DNA from: Burkholderia cenocepacia
GTDB lineage: Bacteria; Pseudomonadota; Gammaproteobacteria; Burkholderiales; Burkholderiaceae
Direction: 5' to 3'
NCBI RefSeq assembly: GCF_014211915.1
Contig: NZ_CP060040.1
Location: 2,790,001 to 2,854,000 of the forward strand
Length of the DNA stretch: 64,000 nt
Below, piece after piece: positions 42,467 through 51,945 of the stretch (position 1 is its first letter; each line of letters opens with the position of its first letter). Made by a program: the position numbers and the translations under genes. Below the pieces are notes generated by a model, which saw only the letters and a list, made by a program, of their open reading frames with translations, searched no databases and had not been told where the DNA came from.

Positions 42467-43414
42467 TCAGCGCGCTGCGTTCGACCTGCTCTCGCGCCGA
42501 ATCGCTTGCGGCGGGTGTCCGAGCAGCTTGATGAAGGCTCGGCGCATCCGCTCCGGATCGGTGAATCCCACTGCCAGCGCAATCTGTTCGATCGGTTCGC
42601 TGCCGCCCTGCAGGCGCAGTCTCGCCGCTTCGACGCGCAAGCGCTCGACCGCCCTCGCCGGCGTTTCACCGGTTTCCCGGCGAAATGCGCGCCCGAACTG
42701 TCGCACGCTCAAGCTCGCTGCATCGGCGAGCCGTTCAACCGGCAACGCTTCGGCCAGGTGCTCGCGGGCGAAATTCAGTGCGATGCGGATGCGATCCGAT
42801 TCCGGCTCCATCTGCGACATCGCCGAGAATTGCGATTGCCCGCCGGGTCGCCGATACGGCACGACCAGCAGCCGCGAGACCTCGCGCGCGATCTCCGCGC
42901 TCATGTCCCGTTCGATCATGCCGAGCGCCAGGTCGATGCCGGAGGCGATGCCTGCCGATGTCCAGACGCGGCCATCGACCACATAGATACTGTCGCCGTC
43001 GACCCGCGTGCGAGGGAAGCGCGACTGCAACTGCGCGGCGTATCGCCAGTGCGTCGCGGCTCTCAAACCGTCGAGCGAACCGGTTTCCGCCAGCAGAAAT
43101 GCACCCGTACACACGCTGGCCACTCGCGACGCCTTGGCGGCCAGCTTGCTGGCCGCGGCAATGTTTTCCGAGGTCTGCATCGGGGCGATATCGCCGCCGA
43201 CGAACACGATGGTGTCGAACGCGCGCCGTCCGACCGGCTTCGTGTCGATCGAAAGGCCGGTATTGCCGGGAATCGGGCCGCCGAACGGCGAGACGACGTG
43301 AAGATCGTAGGGCGTATGGCCGGCGGCAGTGGCCACCTGATTGAAGGCCGACAACGGGCCGCCCAGATCGAGCGCGTCGTAGCCGCGGCAAACGAAAAAT
43401 CCAATGCGATGCAT
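42467..43414 (-). CDS. GlxA-type regulator: DJ-1/PfpI domain fused to AraC helix-turn-helix
   Basis: A 315-residue regulator. Residues 1-180 are a DJ-1/PfpI domain with SVCTGAFLLAETG; residues 210-310 are an AraC DNA-binding domain with LADAASLSVRQFGRAFRRET and IEQIALAVGFTDPERMRRAF. It converges on the exported DJ-1 and SnoaL-like pair. GlxA-type proteins are activators of amine or amide catabolism. The target here is unknown. Confidence 0.87.
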   Translation of the reverse strand: MHRIGFFVCRGYDALDLGGPLSAFNQVATAAGHTPYDLHVVSPFGGPIPGNTGLSIDTKPVGRRAFDTIVFVGGDIAPMQTSENIAAASKLAAKASRVASVCTGAFLLAETGSLDGLRAATHWRYAAQLQSRFPRTRVDGDSIYVVDGRVWTSAGIASGIDLALGMIERDMSAEIAREVSRLLVVPYRRPGGQSQFSAMSQMEPESDRIRIALNFAREHLAEALPVERLADAASLSVRQFGRAFRRETGETPARAVERLRVEAARLRLQGGSEPIEQIALAVGFTDPERMRRAFIKLLGHPPQAIRRESRSNAAR

Positions 43415-43574
43415 GACGAAGCAATTGATCGAGAACCCCGGAATGGCGAATTTTACCGGGAACCCTCGAATTGTGTCGTTTGACTGGAAACGAGGGAAAA
43501 ACGTCGTTTACGCCGCCTTCGATCGACTGTATTCGTTTGCGCCGCGCTGATGCGATGCCGACGGAAAGCGACGC

Positions 43575-44096
43575 TCAGCGACGATAGATGAACTCCAGAT
43601 CGGTCGATTCGCCGACCTTGAAATCGTACGTACCGACCCGCTTGAAGCCCGCCTTCTCGTAGAACGCGATGGCCTTCGCATTGCCTGACCACACGCCCAG
43701 CCATACCGGGCCGGGGCGCGTCGCGGCGAGATACGCGAGCGCGGTGTCGAACAACGCCCGTCCGGCGCCGGTACCTTGCGTGCCGCGTCGAAGGTAGATC
43801 TGATGGATCTCCCCCGAGCCGTCCGCCACGTCCGGATGCGGAAGCTTGCACGGCCCCGCGTGCGCATATCCGACCAGCGTGCCGTCGTCGCCTTCTGCTA
43901 CCCACGTGCGGCACTGCGGGTCGGTGAGCTGTCCGGTGATCGCTGCCACCGAGTAAGTCCGGGCTTCGTATTCGGCCAGATCGTGCGGCGGGTAGTCGAT
44001 GCCGAATCCGTCCTGCAGAAAGGTTTCGCGAAACGTATCGCGCTTCAATTCGGCAAGCGGGACGGCATCGGCCAGGGTCGCAACGCGGATCAACAT
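43575..44096 (-). CDS. GNAT-family N-acetyltransferase
   Basis: A 173-residue GNAT domain with IHQIYLRRGTQGTGAGRALF (acetyl-CoA pyrophosphate loop) and NAKAIAFYEKAGFKRVGTYD. Size and the final motif resemble PaiA/RimI-like polyamine or peptide acetyltransferases. The start at 44096 is the family-like MLIRVATLADA; an upstream in-frame opening is longer but unsupported. Confidence 0.85.
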   Translation of the reverse strand: MLIRVATLADAVPLAELKRDTFRETFLQDGFGIDYPPHDLAEYEARTYSVAAITGQLTDPQCRTWVAEGDDGTLVGYAHAGPCKLPHPDVADGSGEIHQIYLRRGTQGTGAGRALFDTALAYLAATRPGPVWLGVWSGNAKAIAFYEKAGFKRVGTYDFKVGESTDLEFIYRR

Positions 44097-44373
44097 GACG
44101 CTTCTCTCGGTTCGATATCGGGCCGACAGTTTATCCCGGGTGATGTCGGGCAGCCGCTTCGTCGCTTGCCAACCGGCGACCGTCGCGGTCGTGCAGGCGG
44201 CTTCCCGATGCGGGAAAAAGCGCCGATTTTGCAGCGCAGCGAAAGGCGCCGACGCTTGCCTGACCGGGCCTCCGTAACCAGCCGAAACTGTCAGCACGGC
44301 AATCATGCGGATGCCGATGGTTGACCGCCGGCGGACATGCTAGGATTTCCGTCAAACAACTCCGGAGACTGCG

Positions 44374-44757
44374 ATGCCGTTCATCTGCGAAAACGTTGAA
44401 TGTCGTGCCGTGCTGGCTCGCGGGCAGGTCAGGCACCATCAGGAGGGCGCCGGCTGGTGCTTCTACTGCCCGGACTGCAACACCAGAAACGAGTTGATGA
44501 ATATCGGCACGCTCAGCGGCCCTGTCGAGCTGGTTCAGCCGGAGCGGGCGAGCCCGCCGCACAAGGTGGTCGCGACGGCCCGGCCGCTGGACGACGGCCG
44601 ATACGCGGCGCAGTTGAGCGTCCAGCGGGCGCTCGCCGTGAAAGGCACCTATGCGGCCGAAGAGCACTGGGATGAACTCGGCGTATTCGGCGACGCGCAG
44701 GAAGCCGTCGCGCACGCGAAGTCGTTCGCCACGGATCTGCTGCAGCGTGCCGCGTAG
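44374..44757 (+). CDS. Small zinc-ribbon-like protein of unknown function
   Basis: A 127-residue protein with two Cys pairs near the N-terminus (CENVEC and CPDC, residues 5-35) suitable for a zinc ribbon, followed by an alpha/beta region (YAAQLSVQRALAVKGTY and FGDAQEAVAHAKSFA). CCGGAGA lies 7 nt before the ATG, and a strong terminator follows 23 bp after the stop, so it is a real monocistronic gene. I do not recognise the family. Confidence 0.75.
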   Translation: MPFICENVECRAVLARGQVRHHQEGAGWCFYCPDCNTRNELMNIGTLSGPVELVQPERASPPHKVVATARPLDDGRYAAQLSVQRALAVKGTYAAEEHWDELGVFGDAQEAVAHAKSFATDLLQRAA

Positions 44758-44780
44758 CCGGCGCTTTTCCGTAAACGAAC

Positions 44781-44816
44781 AAAGGGGCGTCGCGCATTCG
44801 TGCGCGACGCCCCTTT
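44781..44816. terminator. Strong hairpin terminator
   Basis: A perfect 16-bp stem (AAAGGGGCGTCGCGCA and its complement) with the stable loop TTCG. It lies just after the zinc-ribbon-like gene and before the convergent XRE gene. The A-run and T-run at the stem ends make it usable in both directions. Confidence 0.85.
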
Positions 44817-44925
44817 GCGTATTCCGCCCGCGTTCGTCAGCGGTGGATACCGAACGACGAGGTCTGCCTCGTGATCCGCTGATACGTGTCGTCCTGAATC
44901 AGGCTCCCGGGAAAGCCGCGTAAGG

Positions 44926-45783
44926 TCATACAGCCGGCGCCTGCGCCGCGCGCGCCTGTTCGCGGGCCGCGACGAGTTCCCGGATCCGCGCGCGATCGGC
45001 CGGCGTCACCGGCGTGAAGATCACGAGGCTCAGGTCCGGGCTGCCGGTGACCGAGAACGCCGAATATTCGAGCGCGATCCGGCCGGCTTGCGGATGGCGG
45101 ATCTCCTTCGTGCCTTCGTCGTGTGTACGGATATCGTGGTCGCGCCACATCGCGTCGAATTCGGCGCTCGTCGCGCGCATCTCGTCGACGAACGCCTGCA
45201 CCGCCTGCGTCGCGCCACTGCGCGCGATGTCCGCACGAAACGCGCCGACCGCGAATCGCGCGACACGCTCCCAGTTCGGCTGCGCGTAACGCACGCCCGC
45301 GTCGACGAAGATCAGCCGCAGGATGTTGCGCGCGGCCGGCGGCAGCGTCGCATAGTCGGTCAGCGTCGCGGCCGCCGCGTCGTTCCAAGCGGCGACGTCC
45401 CACGTCGCGGTGCGGATGATCGCGGGGCTCGCGTCGAGCGAATCGAGCACGTGCTGCAGGCGCGGCGTCACGCCGGCCGGCGCGTGATAGCGCACCTCGG
45501 GCGGATGGCCGACGCCGATCAGGAACAGGTGCTCGCGTTCGGCCTCGTTGAGCATCAGCGCGCGGGCGAGCCGGTCGAGCACGTCGGCCGACGGCGCGCC
45601 GCCGCGCCCCTGTTCGAGCCACGTGTACCACGCGGCGCTCACGTGCGCGCGCTGCGCGACTTCCTCGCGCCGCAGGCCCGGCGTGCGGCGGCGCGTCGCC
45701 GGCAGCCCGAGCGCGACCGGGTCGAGTTTTTCGCGGCGGTCCCGCAGGTACGCGCCGAGCAGGTTGTCGGGGGCGTCAGCCAT
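44926..45783 (-). CDS. XRE-family regulator with MmyB-like ligand domain
   Basis: A 285-residue regulator: helix-turn-helix with [20 protein letters not shown] and [10 protein letters not shown], then an MmyB-like PAS-related domain (about 105-270) with [14 protein letters not shown] and VFTP-like end. It is divergent from an SDR/epimerase gene across 95 bp holding a perfect 14-bp dyad. Proteins of this type commonly repress an adjacent dehydrogenase gene. Confidence 0.88.
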   Translation of the reverse strand: MADAPDNLLGAYLRDRREKLDPVALGLPATRRRTPGLRREEVAQRAHVSAAWYTWLEQGRGGAPSADVLDRLARALMLNEAEREHLFLIGVGHPPEVRYHAPAGVTPRLQHVLDSLDASPAIIRTATWDVAAWNDAAAATLTDYATLPPAARNILRLIFVDAGVRYAQPNWERVARFAVGAFRADIARSGATQAVQAFVDEMRATSAEFDAMWRDHDIRTHDEGTKEIRHPQAGRIALEYSAFSVTGSPDLSLVIFTPVTPADRARIRELVAAREQARAAQAPAV

Positions 45784-45796
45784 ATCCTGTTAGTTC

Positions 45797-45810
45797 GTTT
45801 ACCAGTAAAC
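45797..45810. promoter_or_regulatory. Perfect dyad GTTTAC-CA-GTAAAC between XRE regulator and SDR gene
   Basis: A perfect 6-2-6 palindrome 13 bp before the XRE start codon and about 70 bp before the SDR start. It is a likely operator for the XRE protein acting on both genes. Confidence 0.6.
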
Positions 45811-45878
45811 CGTCACGACTTCACCGCGAGCGGCGCTCGACAGATAGTAAGCCTCCATTTCATCCGGAGGTGCTGAAC

Positions 45879-46772
45879 ATGCGTGTCTTTGTTACGGGAG
45901 CATCGGGATTCGTCGGCTCGGCCGTCGTGGCCGAGCTCGTGGCCGCCGGGCACTCGGTGCTCGGGCTGGCGCGGTCCGACGCGGCCGCGGCGTCGATTGC
46001 CGCGGCCGGCGCCGACGTTCATCGCGGGTCGCTCGAGGATCTCGACAGCCTCACGCGCGGCGCCGAAGCCGCCGATGCGGTGATCCATACGGGATTCAAT
46101 CACGACTTCTCGCGCTTCGCGCAGAACTGCGAACTCGACCGCCGCGCGATCGAGACGATCGGCGCGGCGCTCGTCGGCTCGGCGCGGCCGCTGATCGTCA
46201 CGTCGGGCCTGGCGCTCGTCGCGCCAGGCCGCGCGGCGACGGAGGACGATCCGCACGTGCCGGTGTCGGCGAACTATCCGCGTGCGTCCGAAGCGACGGC
46301 GGTCGCGCTCGAAGCGCGCGGCGTGCACGCGTCGGTCGTCCGGCTGCCGCCGTCCGTGCACGGCGACGGCGATCATGCGTTCGTGCCGCGCCTGATTGCG
46401 TTCGCGAGGGAGAAAGGGGTGGCGGCGTACATCGGTGACGGTGCGAACCGCTGGCCGGCCGTGCACCGGCTCGACGCGGCGCGCGTGTACCGGCTCGCGA
46501 TCGAGCGCGGCGCGGCCGGCGCGCGCTATCACGCGGTCGACGATACGGGCGTGCCGTTTCGCGCGATCGCCGAGGTGATCGGCCGGCGGCTGAACGTGCC
46601 GGTCGTCGCGAAGTCGGCGGCGGAGGCCGGCGAGCACTTCGGCTGGTTCGCGATGTTTGCGGGGATGGATGCGCCCGCAACCAGCGAGCGCACGCGGGCA
46701 TCGCTCGGCTGGGCGCCGACGCAGCCGGGGTTGCTGGCCGACATCGACCGGCCGCGGTATTTCGAAAGCTGA
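45879..46772 (+). CDS. Extended SDR / NAD(P)-binding epimerase-like protein
   Basis: A 297-residue protein beginning [20 protein letters not shown], an atypical extended SDR. The substrate region includes [20 protein letters not shown] and [20 protein letters not shown]. No clear Tyr-x3-Lys is seen at the usual place: YPRASE keeps Tyr but the Lys is Glu. The ATG at 45879 has CGGAGG 8 nt upstream. It is divergent from, and probably controlled by, the XRE regulator. Confidence 0.85.
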   Translation: MRVFVTGASGFVGSAVVAELVAAGHSVLGLARSDAAAASIAAAGADVHRGSLEDLDSLTRGAEAADAVIHTGFNHDFSRFAQNCELDRRAIETIGAALVGSARPLIVTSGLALVAPGRAATEDDPHVPVSANYPRASEATAVALEARGVHASVVRLPPSVHGDGDHAFVPRLIAFAREKGVAAYIGDGANRWPAVHRLDAARVYRLAIERGAAGARYHAVDDTGVPFRAIAEVIGRRLNVPVVAKSAAEAGEHFGWFAMFAGMDAPATSERTRASLGWAPTQPGLLADIDRPRYFES

Positions 46773-46810
46773 CGAGCGGCGCGTGCCGCTCGCCATGGGG
46801 GCGGCTCGGA

Positions 46811-47206
46811 CAACGGCTGGTCGCTCGCGCCGAGCACGACTTCGATCTGCGGATAGCGCTGCTGGAAGTCGGGTAGCGCCGGAATCACGATCGTCTTCGC
46901 GAGCGCGAGCGCAATGTCGATCCGCAGCCGGCCTTTCGGCACTGCGCGCTGCTTGGGGAACGATGCGAACGCATCGTCGATGCCGGCGAGCAGTTGCACG
47001 CAGCGCGCATGAAACGCCTCGCCTTCGGCCGTCACGCTGACGCGGCGCGTGCTGCGGTTCAGCAGCCGGACGCCGGGCTCCTGTTCGAGCTGCTGCACGG
47101 CTTTCGTGACGGCCGGCCGATGCAGCTGCAGCGCGTCGGCGGCCTGCGTGAAGTTGCCGCATTCGACGATCTGTACGTAGATCTGCATCGTTTGCAGGCG
47201 GTCCAT
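46811..47206 (-). pseudogene. Truncated LysR-family regulator
   Basis: The frame starts MDRLQTMQIYVQIVECGNFT and follows a LysR protein well through the helix-turn-helix (ALQLHRPAVTKAVQQLEQ) and the first strand of the effector domain (QIEVVLGASDQPL, residue 132). It then runs into unrelated codons 38 bp from the SDR stop. About 165 C-terminal residues are missing. The deletion joint lies near 46810. The DNA-binding half might still be made, but no sensor domain remains. Confidence 0.75.
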
Positions 47207-47285
47207 GGCGTTCCCGGATGGCGTGGCGAGCGGCCATCTTCGCACACCGATGGAACCGGATGCGCGGCCGCCCGCCTGCCATGCG

Positions 47286-48665
47286 TCATTCGACCGGATG
47301 CAGATCCTGCAGCAGCGTCGGCACCAGCTCGGACACGGTCGGGTGGATATGCATCGCGCGGCTGATCGTCGTGTACGGCGCGCCGGCGGTCATCACGTCG
47401 AGTATCCCGTGCACGACTTCGTCGCCGGTCACGCCGAGGATCGACGCGCCGAGGATCGCGTGGCTGTCCGCATCGACGATCACCTTCATGAAGCCCTGGC
47501 TTTCGCCTTTCTCGACCGCCCGGCCGACGCGGGTCATCGGGCGCGTGCCGACCAGCAGCCGGCGGCCCGTCTGCTTCGCTTCCGCGAGCGTCATGCCGAC
47601 GCGGCCGAGCGGCGGATCGATGTACATCGCGTAGGCCATGATGCGGTCGGACACCTTGCGCGGATCGTCGTCGAGCAGATTGGCCGCGACGATCTCGTAG
47701 TCGTTGTACGCGGTGTGCGTGAACGCGCCGCGTCCGTTGCAGTCGCCGAGCGCCCAGATGCCGGGCACGTTGGTGCGCAACTGCTCGTCGACGGTGATGT
47801 AGCCGCGCGCGTCGGTAGCGACGCCCGCGCGGTCGAGCCCGAGATCGTCGGTGTTCGGCACGCGCCCGACCGCGAGCAGCAGGTGCGAGCCCGCGACCTC
47901 GCGGCCGCCGCCCGCGCAGTCGAGGCCGACCACGATGCCGTCGCCGTCGCGGCGCGCACTCAGGCAGTTCGCGTCGAGTTGCACGTCGATGCCTTCCTTT
48001 TCGAGGATCTCGCGCACGGCCTGCGACACGTCTTCGTCCTCGCGGCGGATCAGGCGCGGGCCTTTCTCGACGATCGTGACCTGCGAGCCGAAGCGGCGGT
48101 ACATCTGACCGAATTCGAGCCCGACGTAGCTGCCGCCGACGATCACCAGGTGATCGGGCAGGAAGTCGACGTCCATCATCGTCGAGTTGGTCAGGTACGG
48201 CACCGAGTCGAGGCCCGGCATCGCAGGCACCTGCGCGCGTCCGCCGACGTTGATGAAGATGCGTTCGGCTTCGAGCACGTCGTCGCCCACGCGCACCGCG
48301 TTCGCGCGTTCGAACCGGGCATGACCCTGAAAGACGGTCGTGTTGTCGAGGCCGCGCACCCATTGCTCGACGCCGTGGTTCGAGCGGCCGGAAATCTGGT
48401 CCTTGCGCGCCTTCACGGCTTTCATGTCGACGGTGACGGGGCCGCCGACCGACACGCCGTATTCGCTGGCGCGCCGTGCGAGCTGCGCGGCGTACGCGCT
48501 CGCGATCAGCGTCTTGGTGGGGATGCAGCCGGTGTTCACGCAGGTGCCGCCGAAGCGGCCGCGCTCGACGATCGCGACTTTCATGCCCGCGCCGGCGAGC
48601 CGCGCGGCGAGCGGCGGCCCGGCCTGGCCGGTGCCGATGACGATCGCATCGAAGTGTTGCGTCAT
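47286..48665 (-). CDS. Mercuric-reductase-like pyridine nucleotide-disulfide oxidoreductase
   Basis: A 459-residue flavoprotein with FAD motif VIGTGQAGPPLAARL, redox-active GGTCVNTGCIPTKT, NAD motif VIVGGSYVGLEFGQ, the FAD motif IWALGDC and the dimerisation domain ending AMHIHPTVSELVPTLL. It lacks the extra N-terminal metal-binding domain and C-terminal Cys pair of true MerA, so it is a general disulfide or quinone reductase. AGGAGG precedes the start. Confidence 0.88.
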   Translation of the reverse strand: MTQHFDAIVIGTGQAGPPLAARLAGAGMKVAIVERGRFGGTCVNTGCIPTKTLIASAYAAQLARRASEYGVSVGGPVTVDMKAVKARKDQISGRSNHGVEQWVRGLDNTTVFQGHARFERANAVRVGDDVLEAERIFINVGGRAQVPAMPGLDSVPYLTNSTMMDVDFLPDHLVIVGGSYVGLEFGQMYRRFGSQVTIVEKGPRLIRREDEDVSQAVREILEKEGIDVQLDANCLSARRDGDGIVVGLDCAGGGREVAGSHLLLAVGRVPNTDDLGLDRAGVATDARGYITVDEQLRTNVPGIWALGDCNGRGAFTHTAYNDYEIVAANLLDDDPRKVSDRIMAYAMYIDPPLGRVGMTLAEAKQTGRRLLVGTRPMTRVGRAVEKGESQGFMKVIVDADSHAILGASILGVTGDEVVHGILDVMTAGAPYTTISRAMHIHPTVSELVPTLLQDLHPVE

Positions 48666-48844
48666 GACGTCCTCCTGTGCGGGGGCAACGAGGAAAGGGG
48701 CAGGCGCAAGCCGCATGCCGTGCCGGCGGTCGCGCGGGCGACGAGCGCCTATGGTAGACCTGTTGGCCGGGTGCCGCGAGCGGGGGCGGCGCGTCGTGTG
48801 GCGTTGAAAAACGGCACCGCCGCGGGCGTCGCGGTGCGCAGCCT

Positions 48845-49423
48845 TCAGTCCTTGCGTTTCCACTGCCCGAACGACACCGGCCGGTGCGCGTCGGCGCGCG
48901 TGACGGTGACGTGGTCGGGCTGGTCGTCGAGCGGAAACGATTCGGTGACGATCTGGCTCGAAAACAGCCAGCCGTGCGTGCGCGGGTCGTAGCGGAACGT
49001 GATGTAGTCGGTCCAGTGCTGGCCGCACGCGACGAAGTTCTGCACGGTGAAATAGCGGCCCTTCACCGACAAGCCGTTGTCGGCCGCATCTTCAGGATCG
49101 AACGGGTCGCACTGGCCGCCCTCGTTCGCGCGCAGTACGACCTGGTCGTTGCGGGCGGCGAGCCGATACGTGTGGTCTGCCTGTTCCTCGTAGATCAGCA
49201 GCGGACGCGGCGACGGTTGGTCGCGCGTGTCGACCGCGCGATGCACGACGACGAGAAAGCTGTGGCGTCCGTTGTCGACATCGGGGCCGGCTTGCGCGAG
49301 CAGCGGCTGGTAGCCGGGCGGCAGCTGCGCGGCGATCGATTTCGGCAAGGTGTCGGCGCGGACGCTGAACGAGAGGGCGGCGAGCAGCGGGAGCAGCAGG
49401 GCGGAAAGGCGAAGAGCGCGCAT
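48845..49423 (-). CDS. Exported protein of unknown function
   Basis: A 192-residue protein with a signal peptide (cleavage after SVRA) and a mature domain rich in beta strands: HSFLVVVHRAVDTRDQ, PLLIYEEQADHTYRLAARND, FTVQNFVACGQHWTDYITFR. Two Cys (in GQCDP and ACGQ) could form a disulfide. It belongs to a conserved Burkholderiales periplasmic group I cannot name. Confidence 0.75.
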   Translation of the reverse strand: MRALRLSALLLPLLAALSFSVRADTLPKSIAAQLPPGYQPLLAQAGPDVDNGRHSFLVVVHRAVDTRDQPSPRPLLIYEEQADHTYRLAARNDQVVLRANEGGQCDPFDPEDAADNGLSVKGRYFTVQNFVACGQHWTDYITFRYDPRTHGWLFSSQIVTESFPLDDQPDHVTVTRADAHRPVSFGQWKRKD

Positions 49424-49471
49424 GGCGGGCGGTCTGGTCGAAAGGGGGAAAGGGGGACGAGTCGCGCGGCG

Positions 49472-49936
49472 TTACAGATCGCGCCCGAGAAAGTCCGTGC
49501 CCGGCACCGGATTGAACGCGACGGGCGGCGCGGGCGTGAAGCCGAGCGACGCATACAGTTGCCGGGCAGCGACGAATTCGGGCAGCACGTCGAGGCACAT
49601 GCGCGCGTAACCGGCCGCCTTCGCGTCGCGCAGCAGCCGTTCGACGAGCTGGCGGCCGACGTTCAGTCCGCGCGCCTCGGGCCGCACGTACACGCGCTTC
49701 ATCTCGCAGGTCACCGCGTCGATTTCGCGGAACGCCGCGCAGCCGACCACGCGCTCGCCGCGCCACGCGAGCAGTAGTTGCCCCCGCGGCGCCGCGTATT
49801 TGCCGGGCAGCGCGGCGATTTCGGGCTCATAGTCCTGGAAAGCGAGGCTGACGGTCGGGCTCGCGACGTACTCGCGAAAGATCGCTTCGACGGCGGCGGC
49901 ATCGTCGGGATAGCGGGCGGTGCGGATCGCGATCAT
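49472..49936 (-). CDS. GNAT-family N-acetyltransferase
   Basis: A 154-residue GNAT domain starting MIAIRTARYPDDAAAVEAIF, with MKRVYVRPEARGLNVGRQLV as the CoA-binding loop and ARQLYASLGFTPAPPVAFNP at the end. The substrate is unknown. Confidence 0.87.
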   Translation of the reverse strand: MIAIRTARYPDDAAAVEAIFREYVASPTVSLAFQDYEPEIAALPGKYAAPRGQLLLAWRGERVVGCAAFREIDAVTCEMKRVYVRPEARGLNVGRQLVERLLRDAKAAGYARMCLDVLPEFVAARQLYASLGFTPAPPVAFNPVPGTDFLGRDL

Positions 49937-50085
49937 GGGCGGCGCGAGATGACAGGAAAGAGGGCCAGCATAGCAGCGCACGGCCGCTTTCGGCCATGCG
50001 CGAAGCGTGCCAGAATCAGCGGCTCGACCGTCGGAAACGACACGCAGGCGCCGGCGCAGCGGCGTCGCTCACCCAGGAGACTTCG

Positions 50086-50724
50086 ATGACCGCATCGGCT
50101 GCCGTACTCGCCATCCTCGCTGCGCTGTTTCTCGGCGCGATGATTCCGGGCCCGAGCTTCGTGCTGGTGGCCCGCAACTCGATCGGGCTGTCGCGCCGCG
50201 ACGGGCTGGCCACCGCGCTCGGCATGGGCATCGGCGGCATCGTGTTCGGCGGCGTCGCGCTGGCGGGGCTCTACACGCTGCTGCAGGCCGTCGAATGGCT
50301 GTATGTGGGCCTCAAGGTCGCGGGCGGCGTGTACCTGATCTACATGGCGTCGAAGATCTGGCGCGGCGCCGACCGGCCGATCGCGATGGACGATCCGCAG
50401 GCGATGGCCGGCGGCAGCGCGCGCAAGTCGTTCTGGACCGGCCTCACGACCCAGCTCAGCAACCCGAAGACGGCGATCTGGTACGGCAGCATCTTCGCGG
50501 CGCTGCTCCCGCAGCATCCGCCGCTGTGGTGCTATCTCGCGCTGCCGCCGCTCGTGTTCGCGGTCGAATTCGGCTGGTACACGCTCGTCGCGCTGTGCTT
50601 CTCGACGCGCCGGCCGCGCGAACTCTACCTGCGCGCGAAGAAGTGGGTCGACCGCATCGCGGCCGGCGCGATCACGCTGCTCGGGCTGCGGCTGATCCTG
50701 AATGCGCCGAAAGCGGGGATCTGA
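50086..50724 (+). CDS. LysE/RhtB-family amino-acid exporter
   Basis: A 212-residue membrane protein with six hydrophobic segments. It has the family signature GAMIPGPSFVLVARNSIGLS near the N-terminus and TTQLSNPKTAIWYGSIFAAL in the middle. LysE-type carriers export amino acids or homoserine lactones. CAGGAGA lies 6 nt before the ATG. Confidence 0.88.
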   Translation: MTASAAVLAILAALFLGAMIPGPSFVLVARNSIGLSRRDGLATALGMGIGGIVFGGVALAGLYTLLQAVEWLYVGLKVAGGVYLIYMASKIWRGADRPIAMDDPQAMAGGSARKSFWTGLTTQLSNPKTAIWYGSIFAALLPQHPPLWCYLALPPLVFAVEFGWYTLVALCFSTRRPRELYLRAKKWVDRIAAGAITLLGLRLILNAPKAGI

Positions 50725-51149
50725 GGGCTTCTCTTTCTCTATCAGCACGTGGCGGCGGCCGGCCCTGGCCGCCGCCGGTTAGCGGCGGGAACCGCCCGCG
50801 CCGCTCGCCCGAGCGCGCGTCGGCATCCCGAATTCCAGGATTACCGGTTCATCGTCAGGCCATGGTCAGGCGCGGCTTGCGGAATGCCTGCACCCGTCGT
50901 GGCGGCTCGGTCCCTTCATCGTTCATGCCGGGTCGGCGCTGCAAACACACAACGCATGACTTCCCGATGGCGCGGCCGCTCGCCAGCCGCCGCCTCCCGT
51001 GTTTCCCGCTCGTCACCACCGCCCGCCGAGCCTTGCGCGACGGGCGTTCCCGTGTGCCGCACGGCACGCCGAACCGCGCCGCTTCCCCGATTCTGGCGGC
51101 CGACCACCCGACGACGTGTAAACTGCTGCCTTTTTTGACGGTTTGCAGC
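50725..51149. other. Intergenic region before the DUF3348 operon
   Basis: About 425 bp with no supported gene. A GC-rich hairpin (GGCGGCGGCC, 6-nt loop, GGCCGCCGCC; 50751-50776) follows the LysE gene and may terminate it, although no T-run follows. The last 60 bp, with CTTTTTTGACGG, probably contain the operon promoter. Confidence 0.5.
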
Positions 51150-51935
51150 ATGGTGCAAGCATCTCCGCGCCCGGCGTTGAGCGGTCCGACGCTCGTCCGG
51201 CTGCTCGCGCGCCTGGCCGATGCCGACGTCGCGGAATCCCGGCAGACGCTGTCCGACCGGCTGAGCCAGTGGCTCGGCTGGACCGACGCGATCACACTGT
51301 CGTCCGCGTTGAATGCGAGCCCGCCGGGTGTCGCGGCCGGCGTGCGCGGCTACGACGCCGAGCGCGACTGCGCGCGCGTGCGCCACGACCTCGCGCAGGC
51401 GATCACGGCCACCCAGCGGCCGCGCGCGCGGCGCCGGCCCGGCGACCTGCCGCCGTCGGCCGCCGATACGGCCGATTTCGCGGATTTCCGCCAGCGGTAT
51501 CTGACCCTCCAGCAGGACATGGAAACGGCGATCGGCCAGTTGCGCGGCCGCCTGCGGGTCGCGCTCGCCGCGCGCTCGTCCGGGATGGCGCGGCTCGCGA
51601 CGCTCGACACGATCATGGAGCGCGTGCTCGGCGCGCGCGAGCGCAGCCTGCTGTCGGCCATACCCGCGCTGCTCGGCACGCGCTTCGCGCGGCTGCGCGA
51701 AGCGGAGCGGCAGGCGCTGGCCGAAGCCGAAGCCGCGGCCGCCGCTGCGCCCGACGCCGACGCATCGGCTCCGGCCGATGAAGGCGCGGCGGCCGACACC
51801 CCGACCGTCGCGGCGATCGTGCCCGGCGCATGGCTCGATACGTTTCGCGACGAGATGCACAGCATCCTGCTTGCCGAACTCGAAGTCCGGTTTCAAACGG
51901 TAGACGGGCTGCTCGCAGCCCTTCGCACCTGCTAA
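51150..51935 (+). CDS. DUF3348 protein, first gene of a motor-like operon
   Basis: A 261-residue soluble, largely helical protein with an N-terminal segment LVRLLARLADADVAESRQTL and a central helical region (FRQRYLTLQQDMETAIGQLR). An Ala-rich acidic linker at 188-225 leads to a conserved C-terminal helix with FRDEMHSILLAELEVRFQTV. It matches my memory of DUF3348, found mainly in Burkholderiaceae and without known function. It lies 10 nt before the MotA/ExbB-like gene, so a role as a cytoplasmic partner of that complex is inferred. Confidence 0.75.
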   Translation: MVQASPRPALSGPTLVRLLARLADADVAESRQTLSDRLSQWLGWTDAITLSSALNASPPGVAAGVRGYDAERDCARVRHDLAQAITATQRPRARRRPGDLPPSAADTADFADFRQRYLTLQQDMETAIGQLRGRLRVALAARSSGMARLATLDTIMERVLGARERSLLSAIPALLGTRFARLREAERQALAEAEAAAAAAPDADASAPADEGAAADTPTVAAIVPGAWLDTFRDEMHSILLAELEVRFQTVDGLLAALRTC

Positions 51936-51945
51936 TCAACACGCT

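Noticed and set aside
47286..48665. True mercuric reductase merA
   Set aside because: There is no N-terminal metal-binding domain, no C-terminal Cys pair and no mer genes nearby.
50749..51138. Open frame in the gap before DUF3348
   Set aside because: Low-complexity Arg/Ala/Pro composition, no ribosome site, and a GC hairpin at its start.
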